From Anisakis pegreffii (lineage: Eukaryota > Nematoda > Chromadorea > Rhabditida > Anisakidae), in the NCBI GenBank assembly GCA_035041965.1, contig JAPYMA010003046.1, positions 1 to 64,000 on the forward strand: DNA of 64,000 nucleotides, read 5' to 3'. This document shows, one piece after another, positions 1-11,810 of this stretch. The position numbers and the translations under genes were made by a program. The stretch's first letter is position 1; the number at the start of each line of letters is the position of its first letter. The notes below the pieces were generated by a model that had not been told where the DNA came from, ran no database searches, and saw nothing but the letters and a program-made list of their open reading frames with translations.

Positions 1-1627
1 CCCTCTAGCATCAGAAAAATAGCTGTAACTGGTTGTAGAGGAGAACTTGCTCGGCAACCTTCACATTTTTAGAAAGCAGAGATTCTGCTCAATCGAAAGA
101 TGTACAAACATCAATAGGTTACTGGGCAAACCTGAGAAGACACTAGGTTTGAAGGTGTCAAAGCTATATTTCTATAGTAATGTATAATACCTACTGATCT
201 ATAGTGATCAAATGCATACAAATGAGCACCATTGCGCTAGCTGAGATGATAGCTTTAATAAAATAGCTATATCTTCTCAACTAAGCAAAATCGCTCGACA
301 ATATATATATTTTTCTGAATGCAGAGATTCTGCTCGATCGATTGATGTGAAGAAATTGACATGTTACTGGTCAATGCTGAGAGTACCGTAGGTTTGAATG
401 TGCCAACCCCTCTAGCATCAGAAAAATAGCTGTAACTGGTTGTAGAGGAGAACTTGCTCGGCAACCTTCACATTTTTAGAAAGCAGAGATTCTGCTCAAT
501 CGAAAGATGTACAAACATCAATAGGTTACTGGGCAAACCTGAGAAGACACTAGGTTTGAAGGTGTCAAAGCTATATTTCTATAGTAATGTATAATACCTA
601 CTGATCTATAGTGATCAAATGCATACAAATGAGCACCATTGCGCTAGCTGAGATGATAGCTTTAATAAAATAGCTATATCTTCTCAACTAAGCAAAATCG
701 CTCGACAATATATATATTTTTCTGAATGCAGAGATTCTGCTCGATCGATTGATGTGAAGAAATTGACATGTTACTGGTCAATGCTGAGAGTACCGTAGGT
801 TTGAATGTGCCAACCCCTCTAGCATCAGAAAAATAGCTGTAACTGGTTGTAGAGGAGAACTTGCTCGGCAACCTTCACATTTTTAGAAAGCAGAGATTCT
901 GCTCAATCGAAAGATGTACAAACATCAATAGGTTACTGGGCAAACCTGAGAAGACACTAGGTTTGAAGGTGTCAAAGCTATATTTCTATAGTAATGTATA
1001 ATACCTACTGATCTATAGTGATCAAATGCATACAAATGAGCACCATTGCGCTAGCTGAGATGATAGCTTTAATAAAATAGCTATATCTTCTCAACTAAGC
1101 AAAATCGCTCGACAATATATATATTTTTCTGAATGCAGAGATTCTGCTCGATCGATTGATGTGAAGAAATTGACATGTTACTGGTCAATGCTGAGAGTAC
1201 CGTAGGTTTGAATGTGCCAACCCCTCTAGCATCAGAAAAATAGCTGTAACTGGTTGTAGAGGAGAACTTGCTCGGCAACCTTCACATTTTTAGAAAGCAG
1301 AGATTCTGCTCAATCGAAAGATGTACAAACATCAATAGGTTACTGGGCAAACCTGAGAAGACACTAGGTTTGAAGGTGTCAAAGCTATATTTCTATAGTA
1401 ATGTATAATACCTACTGATCTATAGTGATCAAATGCATACAAATGAGCACCATTGCGCTAGCTGAGATGATAGCTTTAATAAAATAGCTATATCTTCTCA
1501 ACTAAGCAAAATCGCTCGACAATATATATATTTTTCTGAATGCAGAGATTCTGCTCGATCGATTGATGTGAAGAAATTGACATGTTACTGGTCAATGCTG
1601 AGTACCGTGGGTTTGAATGTGCCAACG
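1..1627. repeat. Satellite array A, four 407-bp monomers
   Basis: Four head-to-tail units begin at 1, 408, 815 and 1222. The first three look identical letter for letter. The last departs only near its end, reading gagtaccgtggg where the others read gagagtaccgtagg, before unique sequence begins at about 1628. Because the window opens exactly at a unit boundary, the array probably continues to the left. Each unit is made of two related halves, both carrying the core gttactgg..caa..ctgag and both ending in a gcaaaatcgctcg or cttgctcgg type block. The first half has extra sequence that includes ctatagtgatcaaatg. It belongs to the same superfamily as the large array at 15.1-31.6 kb, sharing atatatatttttctgaatg and agcaaaatcgctcgacaa. 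A 65-aa minus-strand ORF recurs in every unit, but I treat it as a by-product of homogenisation. Confidence 0.95.
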
Positions 1628-2229
1628 AACCGGTACGAGTATTCAGTTGCGCGCGGAATCGTCTCCTTCCAGTAGTGATGGCATCCGAGCGAGATTTGAC
1701 ATCGCTCGGAATGCAACCAAAGTGACCGTTCACAGAATGTGATCGCCACTTCCCTTTAATGGGCAGTGTGACCACATTCCGAACAATCGCTACTTTATAT
1801 GCAGTCATCGCTATCGCCACACACTTCAATATAAACGCATTTTTGCAAATTAACAATTTTTCAACAGATCACATAATCCCTCCAGTAGCACTTTTTTTGC
1901 AAATTTTTGATGTTTTGATCTGTAAGAGAAGATCAAAACAGTTTTTTTTGTGCTCATTTCCGCACTTCCAATGGCCAGGAGCGGTTGGTTCATGCTTTGA
2001 AACATCACTTCTGTACATTTTTACGTCGTTTAGGGAATATATTCGAGATTAATGCAAACATTGGATACAACGGGAGTTCAGTTGATTGAAAACAAAAAGA
2101 GACGTTCTTTATAAGCTAACTTTCTGCGTTTGGTGAGAACTGTATAAAGTTTTTTACTGACTTGGATTATCAACCAAAATGGAAAAAATAAAATAAAATT
2201 ATATAGTTTCGAGAGCTCACTGCTCGAAT
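1628..2229. other. Unique spacer between satellite and RING1 gene
   Basis: About 600 bp of non-repeat sequence. The first 150 bp are GC-richer (gaaccggtacgag, gcgcgcggaatcgtctcc) and contain gagcgagatttgacatcgctcgg, where the arms gagcga and tcgctc can pair. The rest is T-rich. A 97-codon plus-strand ORF (1759-2052) crosses this stretch but has no recognisable motif. It ends 3' to 3' with the minus-strand RING gene, whose AATAAA signal overlaps its stop codon at 2230-2235. Confidence 0.5.
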
Positions 2230-2230
2230 T

Positions 2231-4319
2231 TTATTGCTTTAATAAAATAATTGGTGTTTGTTTTGGTGAAGTTCTTCTATCTGCACTTCCGGTAATGATC
2301 ACACGATTCTCACCTAAATTCAGACTCGTCGCCCCGACCAGCAATAATGAAGTTGAGGTACCACTTGTATCGGCTGACGACTGCAACAAACAATTGCTAT
2401 TTTGCGATGATGATGAAAAATTTATCACTGCACCTCTCTGCACCAACAACGTTTTATTCTGAAAAACATAGATGAATTATGAAATCTTTTCACAAACACA
2501 AACAATATATTGACAATAATATTAAAAGTAAAAATTTTCAAGTATTGTGCCAATTACATTACCACTTCGCTGCACATATACACACGACCGAACGAACCAA
2601 CTAATTCCTAGTTCAGAACAATATCGAACCACTTTCTATTTTGCAAAATATCAATGAAGAAATAAATAGCAAACAAGAGTAATAATGAAGATAACACAAA
2701 TAATAACATGAATAAACACACTGATGATAATGTGGCATCGTTGGAGCTAGTTGTTGCATTTTTGTGGTGATGAGAATGCTGATTGGTTCGAGCATTTGAT
2801 GACGTTGACTGCTGACGATCATCTATTTAAACAACAACAAATTACTCAGTGACTGCTCATCAAAATCCGGGATCAATTTGTTTCAACAACAAAAAATCTG
2901 GCAGTTCTTCTGGTATGATCACCAAAACAAACAACAAAAATGAAACAAAAAACAAAGCAAAACAAATCCTTGTAACAATAACAAAAAAAAACGAAAATCG
3001 CGCTGCAAAACAAGAATCCTTGTAATGGGGAAAAAAATCAAAAAACCATACCAATTCCGCCGCGGGCACTCTCGTCGATCACCAGTCGGGGAGGTTCAAC
3101 AGACTCATCAGCAGATATCACCTCAGTTCGTGAACCTCTAAAATGTGTGCCTCGACTTGACCCTCCCCCGCCGCCTCCTTCGGAAGGTTTCGTCTCGTCC
3201 AACCCACTAACTGCATCATTCGATGACGATGATAAAATCTGAGCGCGTTGTTGTTGCTGCTGCTGAGAACGAGACAATTTCAACGTAGATGGCGACACTT
3301 TTCGGGACGATGATTCGGTCACAGTTTGAGATTGAATTTGCTTTGGTGTAGCAGAAGAGGGGGTCGCAGAAGAAAGCTTTTTACCACCGTAGTTATCCGA
3401 TGAAAATAGACGACGCTTGGCAAAACCTGAACAGCCATATTCACTCATCATAAACGAATAAGTGAATATAATCATGATGGAATGAGACCCAGTAGTAGTA
3501 GCAATAATTATAATAGCTTGGCTCTTCATTGCCCTAACTTTTCATTCTTCTAGAACATACACAAAAACTGTAAAGAAATAGAGACAACCACAAAACAACA
3601 TTAACCAAACGTAATTGCTCACACAGGCTATTGGATTCAGAAATTGATCGTTTCAGTGTTTTTCGCTCGGGTGACATTGCAAACTGAAAGAAAGAAATAT
3701 TATTATGGTGACTTACAATGAGACAAATGAGATAAACAAACAAGAAGTTGATAAATAAATGAATATAAAAGACATAACATCCACCAAATCTTCTCGTCAC
3801 ACTCACCTTATTAATAACCGAATCAAAATTTGCGTCACTTTTCAACGGCGTTTTCTTCGGTAGAACCTTTTTACACAGAGGACATTTTTTGACACCTGTC
3901 TGAACTTTTGGCAGAATACAATCCGCGCAGAATCGATGCATACAGTTCTGCAAAACTTTACCTACGTAAATAACTCTTCAAAGCCAGAGGCTAACTTCTC
4001 AATTTTCAGTTGTTGCAAATGAGAATTGAAAATTCTACAGCGTTACTTCCTAACTACAATTTGTGCTAATGAATGAACATAACCAGCATACCCTTATAAC
4101 CATTGCATTTTGGATTGTCTTCTTACACAGACCACAATTTAACTCTCGAGCGAGCCATTCGATTTTGATCGTGCGCGCATCGATGCCCGTCCGGAGCGGG
4201 TGTGGTTTCCTACTCCGGTCGTAGGCCGTTAAACGCATTGGAGCCGACGTTCCTGAAGAACAAGCCGAAGATCGCCGGAGTAACGCCGCTGTGCTTTCCG
4301 TACTACGCGCCGATACCAT
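2231..4319 (-). CDS. RING1: RING1/RING2-type Polycomb RING-finger protein (spat-3-like)
   Basis: Six exons are supported by splice sites and matching phases: 4319-4092, 3947-3807, 3683-3623, 3426-3052, 2822-2722 and 2458-2231, giving about 377 aa. The C3HC4 RING spans exons 1-2: ELNCGLCKKTIQ, then NCMHRFCADC, then KKCPLC. The Cys and His spacing is identical to vertebrate RING2, and SDANFDSVINK follows as in RING2 (PNFDALISK). The preceding RLTAYDRSRKPHPLRTG aligns with the family's LSLYELQRTPQEA segment. By family knowledge this is the E3 subunit of Polycomb repressive complex 1, which ubiquitinates histone H2A in the nucleus. The rest is Ser-rich and low-complexity, with a six-Gln run and a Gly run in exon 4. 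I cannot recognise the C-terminal RAWUL domain expected of RING1. The start ATG at 4319 is the first in frame, but an upstream non-coding or coding exon is possible. An AATAAA overlaps the stop codon, implying a very short 3' UTR. Confidence 0.85.
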
Positions 4320-4730
4320 TCGCTCACGGTGAACACCGAATCTTTCGTTGTAGTTGGTCGTTTGAACGGATTTCAGCCGATTCACCGACCCACTTCAGAA
4401 AATATTATCTCTTCCTGCTAATCATGTAATAATGTCAGCGCAATGCAACAGCTTTCTTTGAAACTAATGTCACAGTGAATAAACGGCTGTGATGTGGCTA
4501 ATGCAAGCTAACTAATGAAATGCTATTTCACTGACTTCAAACACACACAGTTGATAAATAATCGGAAATTATAAAGAATCACGCAAAAACAAAAGCAAAC
4601 AATAAATATCATGAATTTCTCTTTTTATAACCCATTTGGCAGATCGGCGTCGTCGCACTTCGCCATAAAAACGCGTCTGAGCGCAGGGGCGGAGTCAGCG
4701 AAAAGCATGCGCAATCGCAGGTCAACGATT
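4320..4730. promoter_or_regulatory. Upstream region of the RING1 gene
   Basis: Sequence 5' of the minus-strand RING gene. It is AT-rich from 4400 to 4640 and then GC-rich (acgcgtctgagcgcagggg). The motif ggcggagtca occurs at about 4688 and again at about 4878. I infer promoter or 5' UTR function from position and composition only. Confidence 0.35.
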
Positions 4731-5740
4731 CTCATTCACTTCAGACGCATCAATGATTCGCTCTCTTATATAATTCCCTCCGAAATCTTAATTCTGTTCA
4801 GTTCATCACACCGCACTTTTAGTGCAGTTTGAGGTGCGTACGCACTTCGTCATATGCGCGTGTCGGCGGAAGGAGGGCGGAGTCACGACCGCGTCGCGCG
4901 AGGAGAGATAAGCAGGGAACAACCATTAGAGCAAGTGAGAGACTAGAACGACATTGAAAGAAGTATCCCGCGGAAGTGAGACAAACAGAGAACAGTGAGT
5001 AGAGCAGATGATAAACTTGAACGATAAGTTTTGATCATCACCATCATCATTAGTTTTTATGCATTGATAAATTATTCTTCAATAGATCATCACATTCAAA
5101 ATCATGAGATCTCACACAATCCAAATTTCTCGATTCTCAACGAAGTTACTAGTGAACCTCAAGTAAAAAAAAAAGGATTAGAGGACAGCAGTGCCATTAT
5201 ACAGACTGCATTCTTGCTAGAATGATTTTTCAGCAAAAATCACGCGAATAAATTTCTTCAATCCAATATAAATCCCTTTAATTATGTGCTTGTCACAACC
5301 AATTCTTCGAAATTTATGGATCAGTACCTCTTTCAGGCGAATTTCTCCCAAAGTCAATAGAAATTCAAGAATTCCAAACTCTGCAGGTTTCAGAACGTCG
5401 TAATTCTTGGTATATCGAGCCCAGAGAAGAACCGTTTAAATCTTTGATTACATCCCGTTAGCTTTCCACAAATATGCATAACATATTATTGAAATATCTC
5501 TTCACCATCGAAAGATTTGTAAAAATTGAAATTCAGGAAACTCGGGACACATATCCGCATTTCATTCGAATTAAATGTCTACAGATGAGTTATTTCTTGA
5601 CTGATGACTTCAGCGGTATAACCCTCATCGAAATGACACAAATCAATATTAAAATAAAGTTTCGTAAATTTCGTCGTAATCTTAAACCGACAACGATGAA
5701 CAAACACGTCATTTGCAGTCGCAAATAATCTCGGATAGGT
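4731..5740. repeat. Dispersed block, copy 1 (paired with 13797-14640)
   Basis: This block aligns along nearly its whole length with 13797-14640. It starts with ctcattcacttcagacgcat, continues through tctcgattctcaacgaagtt and gcccagagaagaaccgttta, and ends at catttgcagtcgcaaataat. The copies differ by scattered substitutions and short indels. Copy 1 also carries roughly 200 bp of GC-rich sequence (about 4833-5030, including the 12-bp palindrome gtgcgtacgcac and ggcggagtcacgac) that copy 2 lacks. Satellite sequence follows a few bases after its right end at 5745. An 84-codon ORF (5474-5728) inside is broken in copy 2, so I do not call it coding. It looks like a non-autonomous interspersed repeat or a local segmental duplication. 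Confidence 0.8.
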
Positions 5741-5744
5741 TAAG

Positions 5745-6900
5745 TGACATGAGATTCTGAATCTAGACGTTCTGCTGGTTCGAATGGTGAAAAGGAATTC
5801 ACACGTTTTCGGGCAAACCTGAGAAGACGGTTAGATCGAGCATTGCAATCCGCCTATTTCTAATATGAATGTATTGATTGCTCTGTAGTGATCAATTTGT
5901 GTGAATAGGCGCGACTGCGCCATCTAATTGAGATTGGTCTAAGAAACTGGCCATATTTCCTCAGGAAAGCAAAATCTCTGTACAACATATACATATTTCT
6001 GAACGAAGAGATCCAGCTGAATGGACTGATGCAAAAAAATTCATATGTTACTGGGCAAACTTGAGCTTACGGTAGCCCTGAAGGTGGCATTCGAGATATT
6101 ATTAACAAAATGCCTACATCTCCTCAACTAAGCCATATTGTTCGGTAAAATTTATAATGATCTGAATATAGAGGTTCTGCTGGTTTGAATGGTGAAAAGA
6201 AATTCACACGTTTCCGGGCAAACCTGAGAAGACGGTTAGATCGAGCATTGCAATCCGCCTATTTCTAATATGAACGTATTGATTGCTCTGTAGTGATCAA
6301 TTTGTGTGAATGAGCGCGACTGCACCATCTAATTGAGGTATGTCTACGAAAATGGCTAAATCTCCTCAGGAAAGCAAAATCGCCGGGCAAAATATGTTTT
6401 TCTGAGTGCCGAGATCCAGTTGGATCGAAATATGCAAAAAGTTCTTATGCTACTGAGCAAACATGAGCATACGGTGGCCTTGAAGGTCGTCAATCCCATG
6501 TTTCAGGTAACCTTTGGTTTGATTACCGATGCTTTAGGTTACATTTGGCTTGATTGCTCAGGTTTTAGATAACATGTTTTTGGGGACATTAGGATCGATG
6601 ATGGCAACCCGTATAGCATTTAGAAAACAGCTATATCTCCTGATCTGTTCATAATTTCCGAGCAAGATATATGATATTCTGAACGTAGAGATTCTGAACA
6701 ATCTAATGGTGCGGTTAAAATGACATGTTACTGGGCAAACTTAAGGATACGGGTACCTTGAAGATCTATGGAGCAATAGCAATGTATTGATATTGATCTA
6801 TAGCGATAGAACGTATGTAAATGAGCGACTTTGCGCTTGCTACTGATATAGCTTTATGAAAGGTATTCGATCAGGAAGCAAGCAATCTATGAAGTTAATC
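5745..6900. repeat. Decayed satellite copies (array B-like), about 2.7 dimers
   Basis: The stretch holds diverged copies of the 404/407-bp satellite in the same orientation as the main array. Half-units with the insert are near 5745-5990 and 6160-6400 (ctctgtagtgatcaatttgtg, gcgcgactgcgcc). Half-units without it are near 5990-6160 and 6400-6500 (gttactgggcaaacttgagc). Around 6500-6590 the repeat is interrupted by an imperfect tandem of about 35 bp (ttcaggtaacctttggtttgat, tttaggttacatttggcttg). A last degraded piece runs to about 6900. The divergence suggests these copies escaped homogenisation. Confidence 0.85.
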
Positions 6901-9374
6901 TTTAACTAATGCAGATATCAACCCCAAAATTGAGCAAACGTTTTCATGTTAATTCTTGACCCAATAACCATACTACCAAAGACCTGATCTCACCGTACCT
7001 ATTCGTTTTTTTCATTAGAAATTATCTCGTTCTTCTTCTTTAGTTGAAAATTACAGTTGTATCAGTGCTGTATTTATTTGTTTATTCAAGCAAATCGTTC
7101 ATTAGCAACACGTCTCTGTGGGATACGTATGTATGTAGTGTCTTAATTAAACCACTTATTTCCTCAAATGAAAACTGTGCATTTGCTTAACCAATTCAAA
7201 GAATTCGATGCAGCCAAACTCGTCTCTTTCTCTTTTCACAAAGGCGACCCAACCTGCTAAATCTTTGAACAATGCTTACTAGCAAACGGAATCTTCCGAG
7301 AATTAGTTGACTATGCGTTTTTTGGTGTAGTGAGCGAGAGCTGATCGATTTGTGATAGTTTCGAATCAGCAGATCATTTGAATCAGTCAGTGGTTTTCTT
7401 CTGATGTGCTTGCATAATTTTCTTGTACTATTCGATTGAATTGTTCAGTAGTTCCTCATTGAATTGCCAAACAAATCAATCCAAAGATTATCCTTCATTC
7501 TCCTTTAATTCAACCGCAGCACATCGCATGTTCACACTCTGATCGGTTTGCTAAATTTCAGGTTTCGTTCAGTTTCGGGTTAAAATGAAAGTTGTTCTAA
7601 GTTTGGTGTTCATATTCTCTTAATCAGTAAGCGGTTAGCAAATACTTCAAATTATTATCATTCCCCTTACTATTGTTTCATTTTAGGATTTATGTATGCA
7701 AGGATACATTTTATTTTATCATACATGTATTATGTTGTTGTTATGTCATTATTTCATGTTATTTTATGTTATTGTTATGTTACCACTATCCACGATACAT
7801 TATTATACATATCAGTCACTATTATCATATATCTATAACGATATAAGATATGCATGATGAAATGGAACATATATAGATACTGCTGGACGATGATCATCTT
7901 ACCCCTTTGTGTTTGGATGATCATCTTATATTGCCTGATTGATTTGCATGTTGTATGTAATACTTGGTTGACTTTATCACTTTGTGCTTGTGGGCTATTA
8001 ATCCTTTGTTTTGTAATATTGCAAAAAATATTATTGCAAACACCAAAACCCAGTGTTATTGCAAGAAAACACCAAAAGAAACACCGATGTAGATGAAGGA
8101 ATAATATTGTTGTGGTAAGATGAAATTATTATGAGATTTAATGAGGAATGTGCAATGAACTTTTTGAACAGCACTTATAAACTGATGCAACCAATACGGC
8201 AATAAGGGTGTGTGAATCACTGTTCGGAATGTTGCTCTATAGATGCGAAACTTACAATTAGGAAGCGATAAATTTCACCTTGAAACGCTGAGACAGTTTA
8301 CTATTGTAGCTTACCCATTAGTTCAAACATGTATTCAATGCCATCCAGAGATTAAGAAACTATTTATGTTTCCTCCAAAAAACCGGACACTTGGAAATAA
8401 TTTCCATGAGGCATGATGCGGTTGCTAACTCTTACAATTAGAAGAAAGCTTGTATCAAATTCATATCAAGTGAAGCGCGTGTTCTCATTGTTGTTTTAAC
8501 GTATTAAAAAAAATCTATTCACTATGCTCCTTCAGAACTGTTTCAAAATATTCTTTCAGGTTATTGAACAAAAAACTCGAACTATTTCAGCCGAAAGTAC
8601 GGTATCATCTGGCACCGTATTCTTCTCATCGCTTCTGCTTATTCTCCTGTCGTTATCGACCTTGTCGCATTCGTAACTGATGTGATAAAGTGAAAAAAAC
8701 CAGTTCTATATGATCATTTTAAGTGTTGTTCAACCTCATCCCTGTTAATCTGTGAAACGATCGAAAGTTTGCTGCTTAATCCAGATCCATTCTGAGAATG
8801 TATAACAAACAGCTCGTTTTATCAGATGTTCTTATTCGATAAATCTACTGCATATAATAAAGCCAGATTTTTAGTAGACATTCTGTTTGTATACGAATAT
8901 CATAAAGAATGAGCTCAGAACAAGGCTCACAAATGTTTTGAATATTAACATAACTACTTTGAATACTAACTTAACTGGAGCGGAATCCTATTTAACTTCG
9001 TGGTGCTTGCTTACATCTTTTTGAGATTCTGAACATGATATAAGAAGGCAGTTTCGGAATCATAGTAACCTCGGACATAGCGTCGTACAAAAACTGCACA
9101 TTGGTGCACTTGATTGTGATCATTTCAAACATTATCATCGTAAACGTCGTCAACTTAAAGTGTGACGAAGGTGACTGCGATTTTGGGACCGCCAAACTCA
9201 CAGCTTCAGATAGACTGTGGTCTAATGTCACCTGAATACAATACAAGAATACAAGACATGAAAATGCGACAACATTTGAATGACGCTACATCTGAGACTG
9301 TTAATTTTGACACCGACATGATATACCACTTCCAGAATCCTGTGGTGCTATCCTTTAAGCAAGACAAGCAAGCA
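6901..9374. other. Gene-poor AT-rich sequence
   Basis: I see no recognisable gene. From about 7680 to 7850 there is a degenerate run of ttatgtta-like words. An 80-codon plus-strand ORF at 7854-8096 reads as hydrophobic but lies over internally repeated DNA (atgatcatctta twice) and has no homology I recognise. A 12-codon signal-like ORF at 7585-7623 is followed by a stop. Overlapping short ORFs at 8992-9394 on both strands show no domain. Confidence 0.5.
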
Positions 9375-10045
9375 TAGTGATCGTTTTGATTCATGTCAAT
9401 TTGTATGAATGAGCGCGACTGCGCTATTGAATTGCGATAGATATGCTCCTCAGGAAAGCAAAATCGCTCGGAGAAATATATGTTTTTTTGAATACTGAAA
9501 TCCAGTTGGATGGACTGATGCAGAAAAATTCATATGTTACTAGGCAAACTTGAGATCACGGTAGCCTTGAAGGTGGCACTCAAGATATTCTTAAGAAAAT
9601 GCCTATATCTCCACAACTAAGCCAAATTGTTCGGTAAAATTTATAATATTCTGAATCCCTGTGTTCTGCTGGACCGAACGTTGAAAAGAAATTCGCATGT
9701 TTCCGGGCAAACCTGAGAAGACGGTTAGCTTGAAGATCGCAATCCGCCTATTGCTAATATGAACGTATTGATTGCTCTATAGTGATCAGTTTGTATGATT
9801 GAACGCGACTGCGCCATCTAATTGAGATAGGTCTAAGAAAATGGCTATATCTCCTTAGGAAAGCAAAATCACTCGACAACATATATATTTTTGTGAATGA
9901 GGAGATCCAGTTGGATGGACTGATGCAGAAAAATTCATATGTTACTGGGCAAACTTGAGCCTACGGTAGCCTTGGAGGTGGTACCGAGATAGTATTAATA
10001 AAATGCCTATATCTCCTCAACTAAGCCATATTGCTCACTATCAGT
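9375..10045. repeat. Decayed satellite copies, about 1.6 dimers
   Basis: Diverged copies of the same satellite in the main-array orientation. The stretch begins within a half-unit (caatttgtatgaatgagcgc) and continues through two half-units with gttactaggcaaacttgag and gttactgggcaaacttgagc. It ends after ctcctcaactaagccatatt. Substitutions relative to the main array are frequent. Confidence 0.85.
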
Positions 10046-11257
10046 TATAAAAATAGCTTTTCAACATTGATATTCTACATCTTTTAGGAGCCATAAGATC
10101 GACATGGGGAGTGCTGTTATAATTCGGCAGATTCTCTAGATGGGTTCTTTCAAACTAACTGTGAGCTTAGCTTTGCTAGAAAGTTCCATATCTTTTTATT
10201 AGCGTAAGAGCAACCTATACTTAATTTTGCGATGAATGATGCTCATCATTAGTTTCAGAGCTAAATTTCTGACTCAGTTGTGCCGCGTGTGCGTTACGAA
10301 ACATTTGATCGCTCTGTTTATCATCCTCTAACATTGATTAATTATTGAAAATTCAGGGGATACAAAGGCTCATTTTCGCGTATAGGTGAGGGATATCCCG
10401 AGCTAAGAGGAAGTGATATCTCCTCAATGCAAAATGTTCACTTGCAGACGAATGCTATACGTGGGGTGATCACTTTCTGTTATGCGTATCTGGTTTCCAT
10501 TCCGATGAAATACATGCCACAATCTTCATTTTTATCACTACCGTAATCTGATGTTACATGAAATGCTCAGTAGTTGTTATCATTTGCAAAGGTCATTTTT
10601 TCAAACCATAGGTTTTGTTTACTTTGTAAATAAAGTAATAAAATTCGATGATATTGCAAAACACGGGTGAGAGGCAAATTAAACGTTTTACGTTACGTCA
10701 ACAAAACAGTTCAACGGATCGGTGGTATGGGGCTCAACATTTGAATGCTCTAAAAATACATTAAGTGCTGAATTTGTTTATATCCGATGCTTGTGATTGG
10801 CCGATGTTGAATTATCGATACGGATATTTGCTGTGAAGAGATTTCAAACTGCGATTATATTTGACATAGTATGAGAGCTTATAATAGTTCACTGACGTGT
10901 AGCAAACGTCGTTCATTTTATGATCCAGTTATGCTGGCTCATGTGAAATTGTTTCACGAATATTCTCATAGAACGTAAGCAGAAGCATTTCATATTTCTC
11001 GCTCAATACCTGTCAAAAATTGCTTATGATCCATTTGCTGAATATGCTGGATGAACGGTAATCCAAAACCTAAACAAGAATACGGAGCTTGTCCTTGAAG
11101 CCAAGGAAGTGCTTTGAACCGTATTCATTTGAATGCGAATTACTGATATTTTGCAAATGATACGCTTGATCTTGATCTAATTGTAAATGATCTTCAAGAT
11201 GAAACGTTTATTACATGCTGGAGGAGTGGTTCGCACATTAGGCAGCCGTAACTATGT
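10046..11257. other. Unannotated spacer
   Basis: About 1.2 kb with no ORF of note, no satellite similarity and no repeat shared with other parts of the window that I could see. Confidence 0.5.
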
Positions 11258-11450
11258 ACATGGTGGTCCAGATAAAACTTTCACATTTTTAAGTGTGATA
11301 AAATTCCAATGTAATGAACAATAAATGAAAATTTCTTTCTCCAAGCCAATGCGTTTTGCAACTTATATCGGTCAAATGTTCAGCGTTATTGTCGACACAC
11401 TGTCGAAGACGTTCACGAATGTTTTCCATAACTCGATGCATCATTTCAGG
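11258..11450 (-). pseudogene. Fossil C-terminus of a Tc1/mariner-like (IS630-type) transposase
   Basis: Read on the minus strand from 11450 to a stop at 11289, the frame gives MMHRVMENIRERLRQCVDNN followed by AEHLTDI. This resembles the usual tail of insect and nematode DDE transposases of the Tc1/mariner superfamily (RVM..F..RL..C....G.HLE..). Just past the stop, at 11258-11280, is catggtggtccagataaaac. In such elements an end sequence of the form TTTTATCTGGACCACC closes the transposon, so this may be the terminal inverted repeat. Nothing upstream of residue 1 of this piece reads as transposase, so only the last 50 or so codons survive. The assignment is by motif memory, not by a search. Confidence 0.5.
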
Positions 11451-11524
11451 TGGATTGGCTGAACATTCTTGACTAACGACGTTTCAGTTGTTCAAGAGAC
11501 CAACGGTGATGGTTGTAAACTGTC

Positions 11525-11810
11525 GATTTTAAATTGTAAGATGTCAAAAGAGGAAATCGGAAATCATTTCCATGATCAAGGTGAACGGCTACATCATTCA
11601 TTAGTGAGCTTTCGTTTAAACAATATACAGTCAAATACGAGCGTGTCATTCACGGGCCGAACACAATTCCTGTGCGCACTGTGAATTTATGTCGCGGCTT
11701 CCATGATTAATATGCTAATAAATGGATACCATTTTATTTTTTCGAGCTACGATCCCGACAACTTACAGAAGCTGTTCACTTAAATTTTCGTGACTTTGGA
11801 CTACTTATCT
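11525..11810. repeat. Dispersed repeat, copy 1 (paired with 14820-15095)
   Basis: The segment shares long stretches with 14820-15095: aagatgtcaaaagaggaaat, acgagcgtgtcattcacggg, ccgaacacaattcctgtgcg, catgctaataaatggata-like, and ctgttcact.aaattttcgtgact. The spacing is conserved with small indels. It lies directly beside the transposase fragment and may be part of the same mobile element. The 71-codon ORF here (11469-11684) is not preserved in the other copy. Confidence 0.75.

Noticed and set aside
267..1278. Identical 65-codon minus-strand ORFs in array A
   Set aside because: They are a by-product of identical satellite units and span unit boundaries.
1759..2052. 97-codon plus-strand ORF
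   Set aside because: No domain, no splice signals around it, and it overlaps AT-rich 3' flank and the satellite edge.
7585..7623. Short ORF MKVVLSLVFIFS resembling a signal peptide
   Set aside because: It ends in a stop after 12 codons and no donor falls before the stop.
7854..8096. 80-codon hydrophobic ORF
   Set aside because: It lies on internally repetitive DNA and shows no family similarity or gene context.
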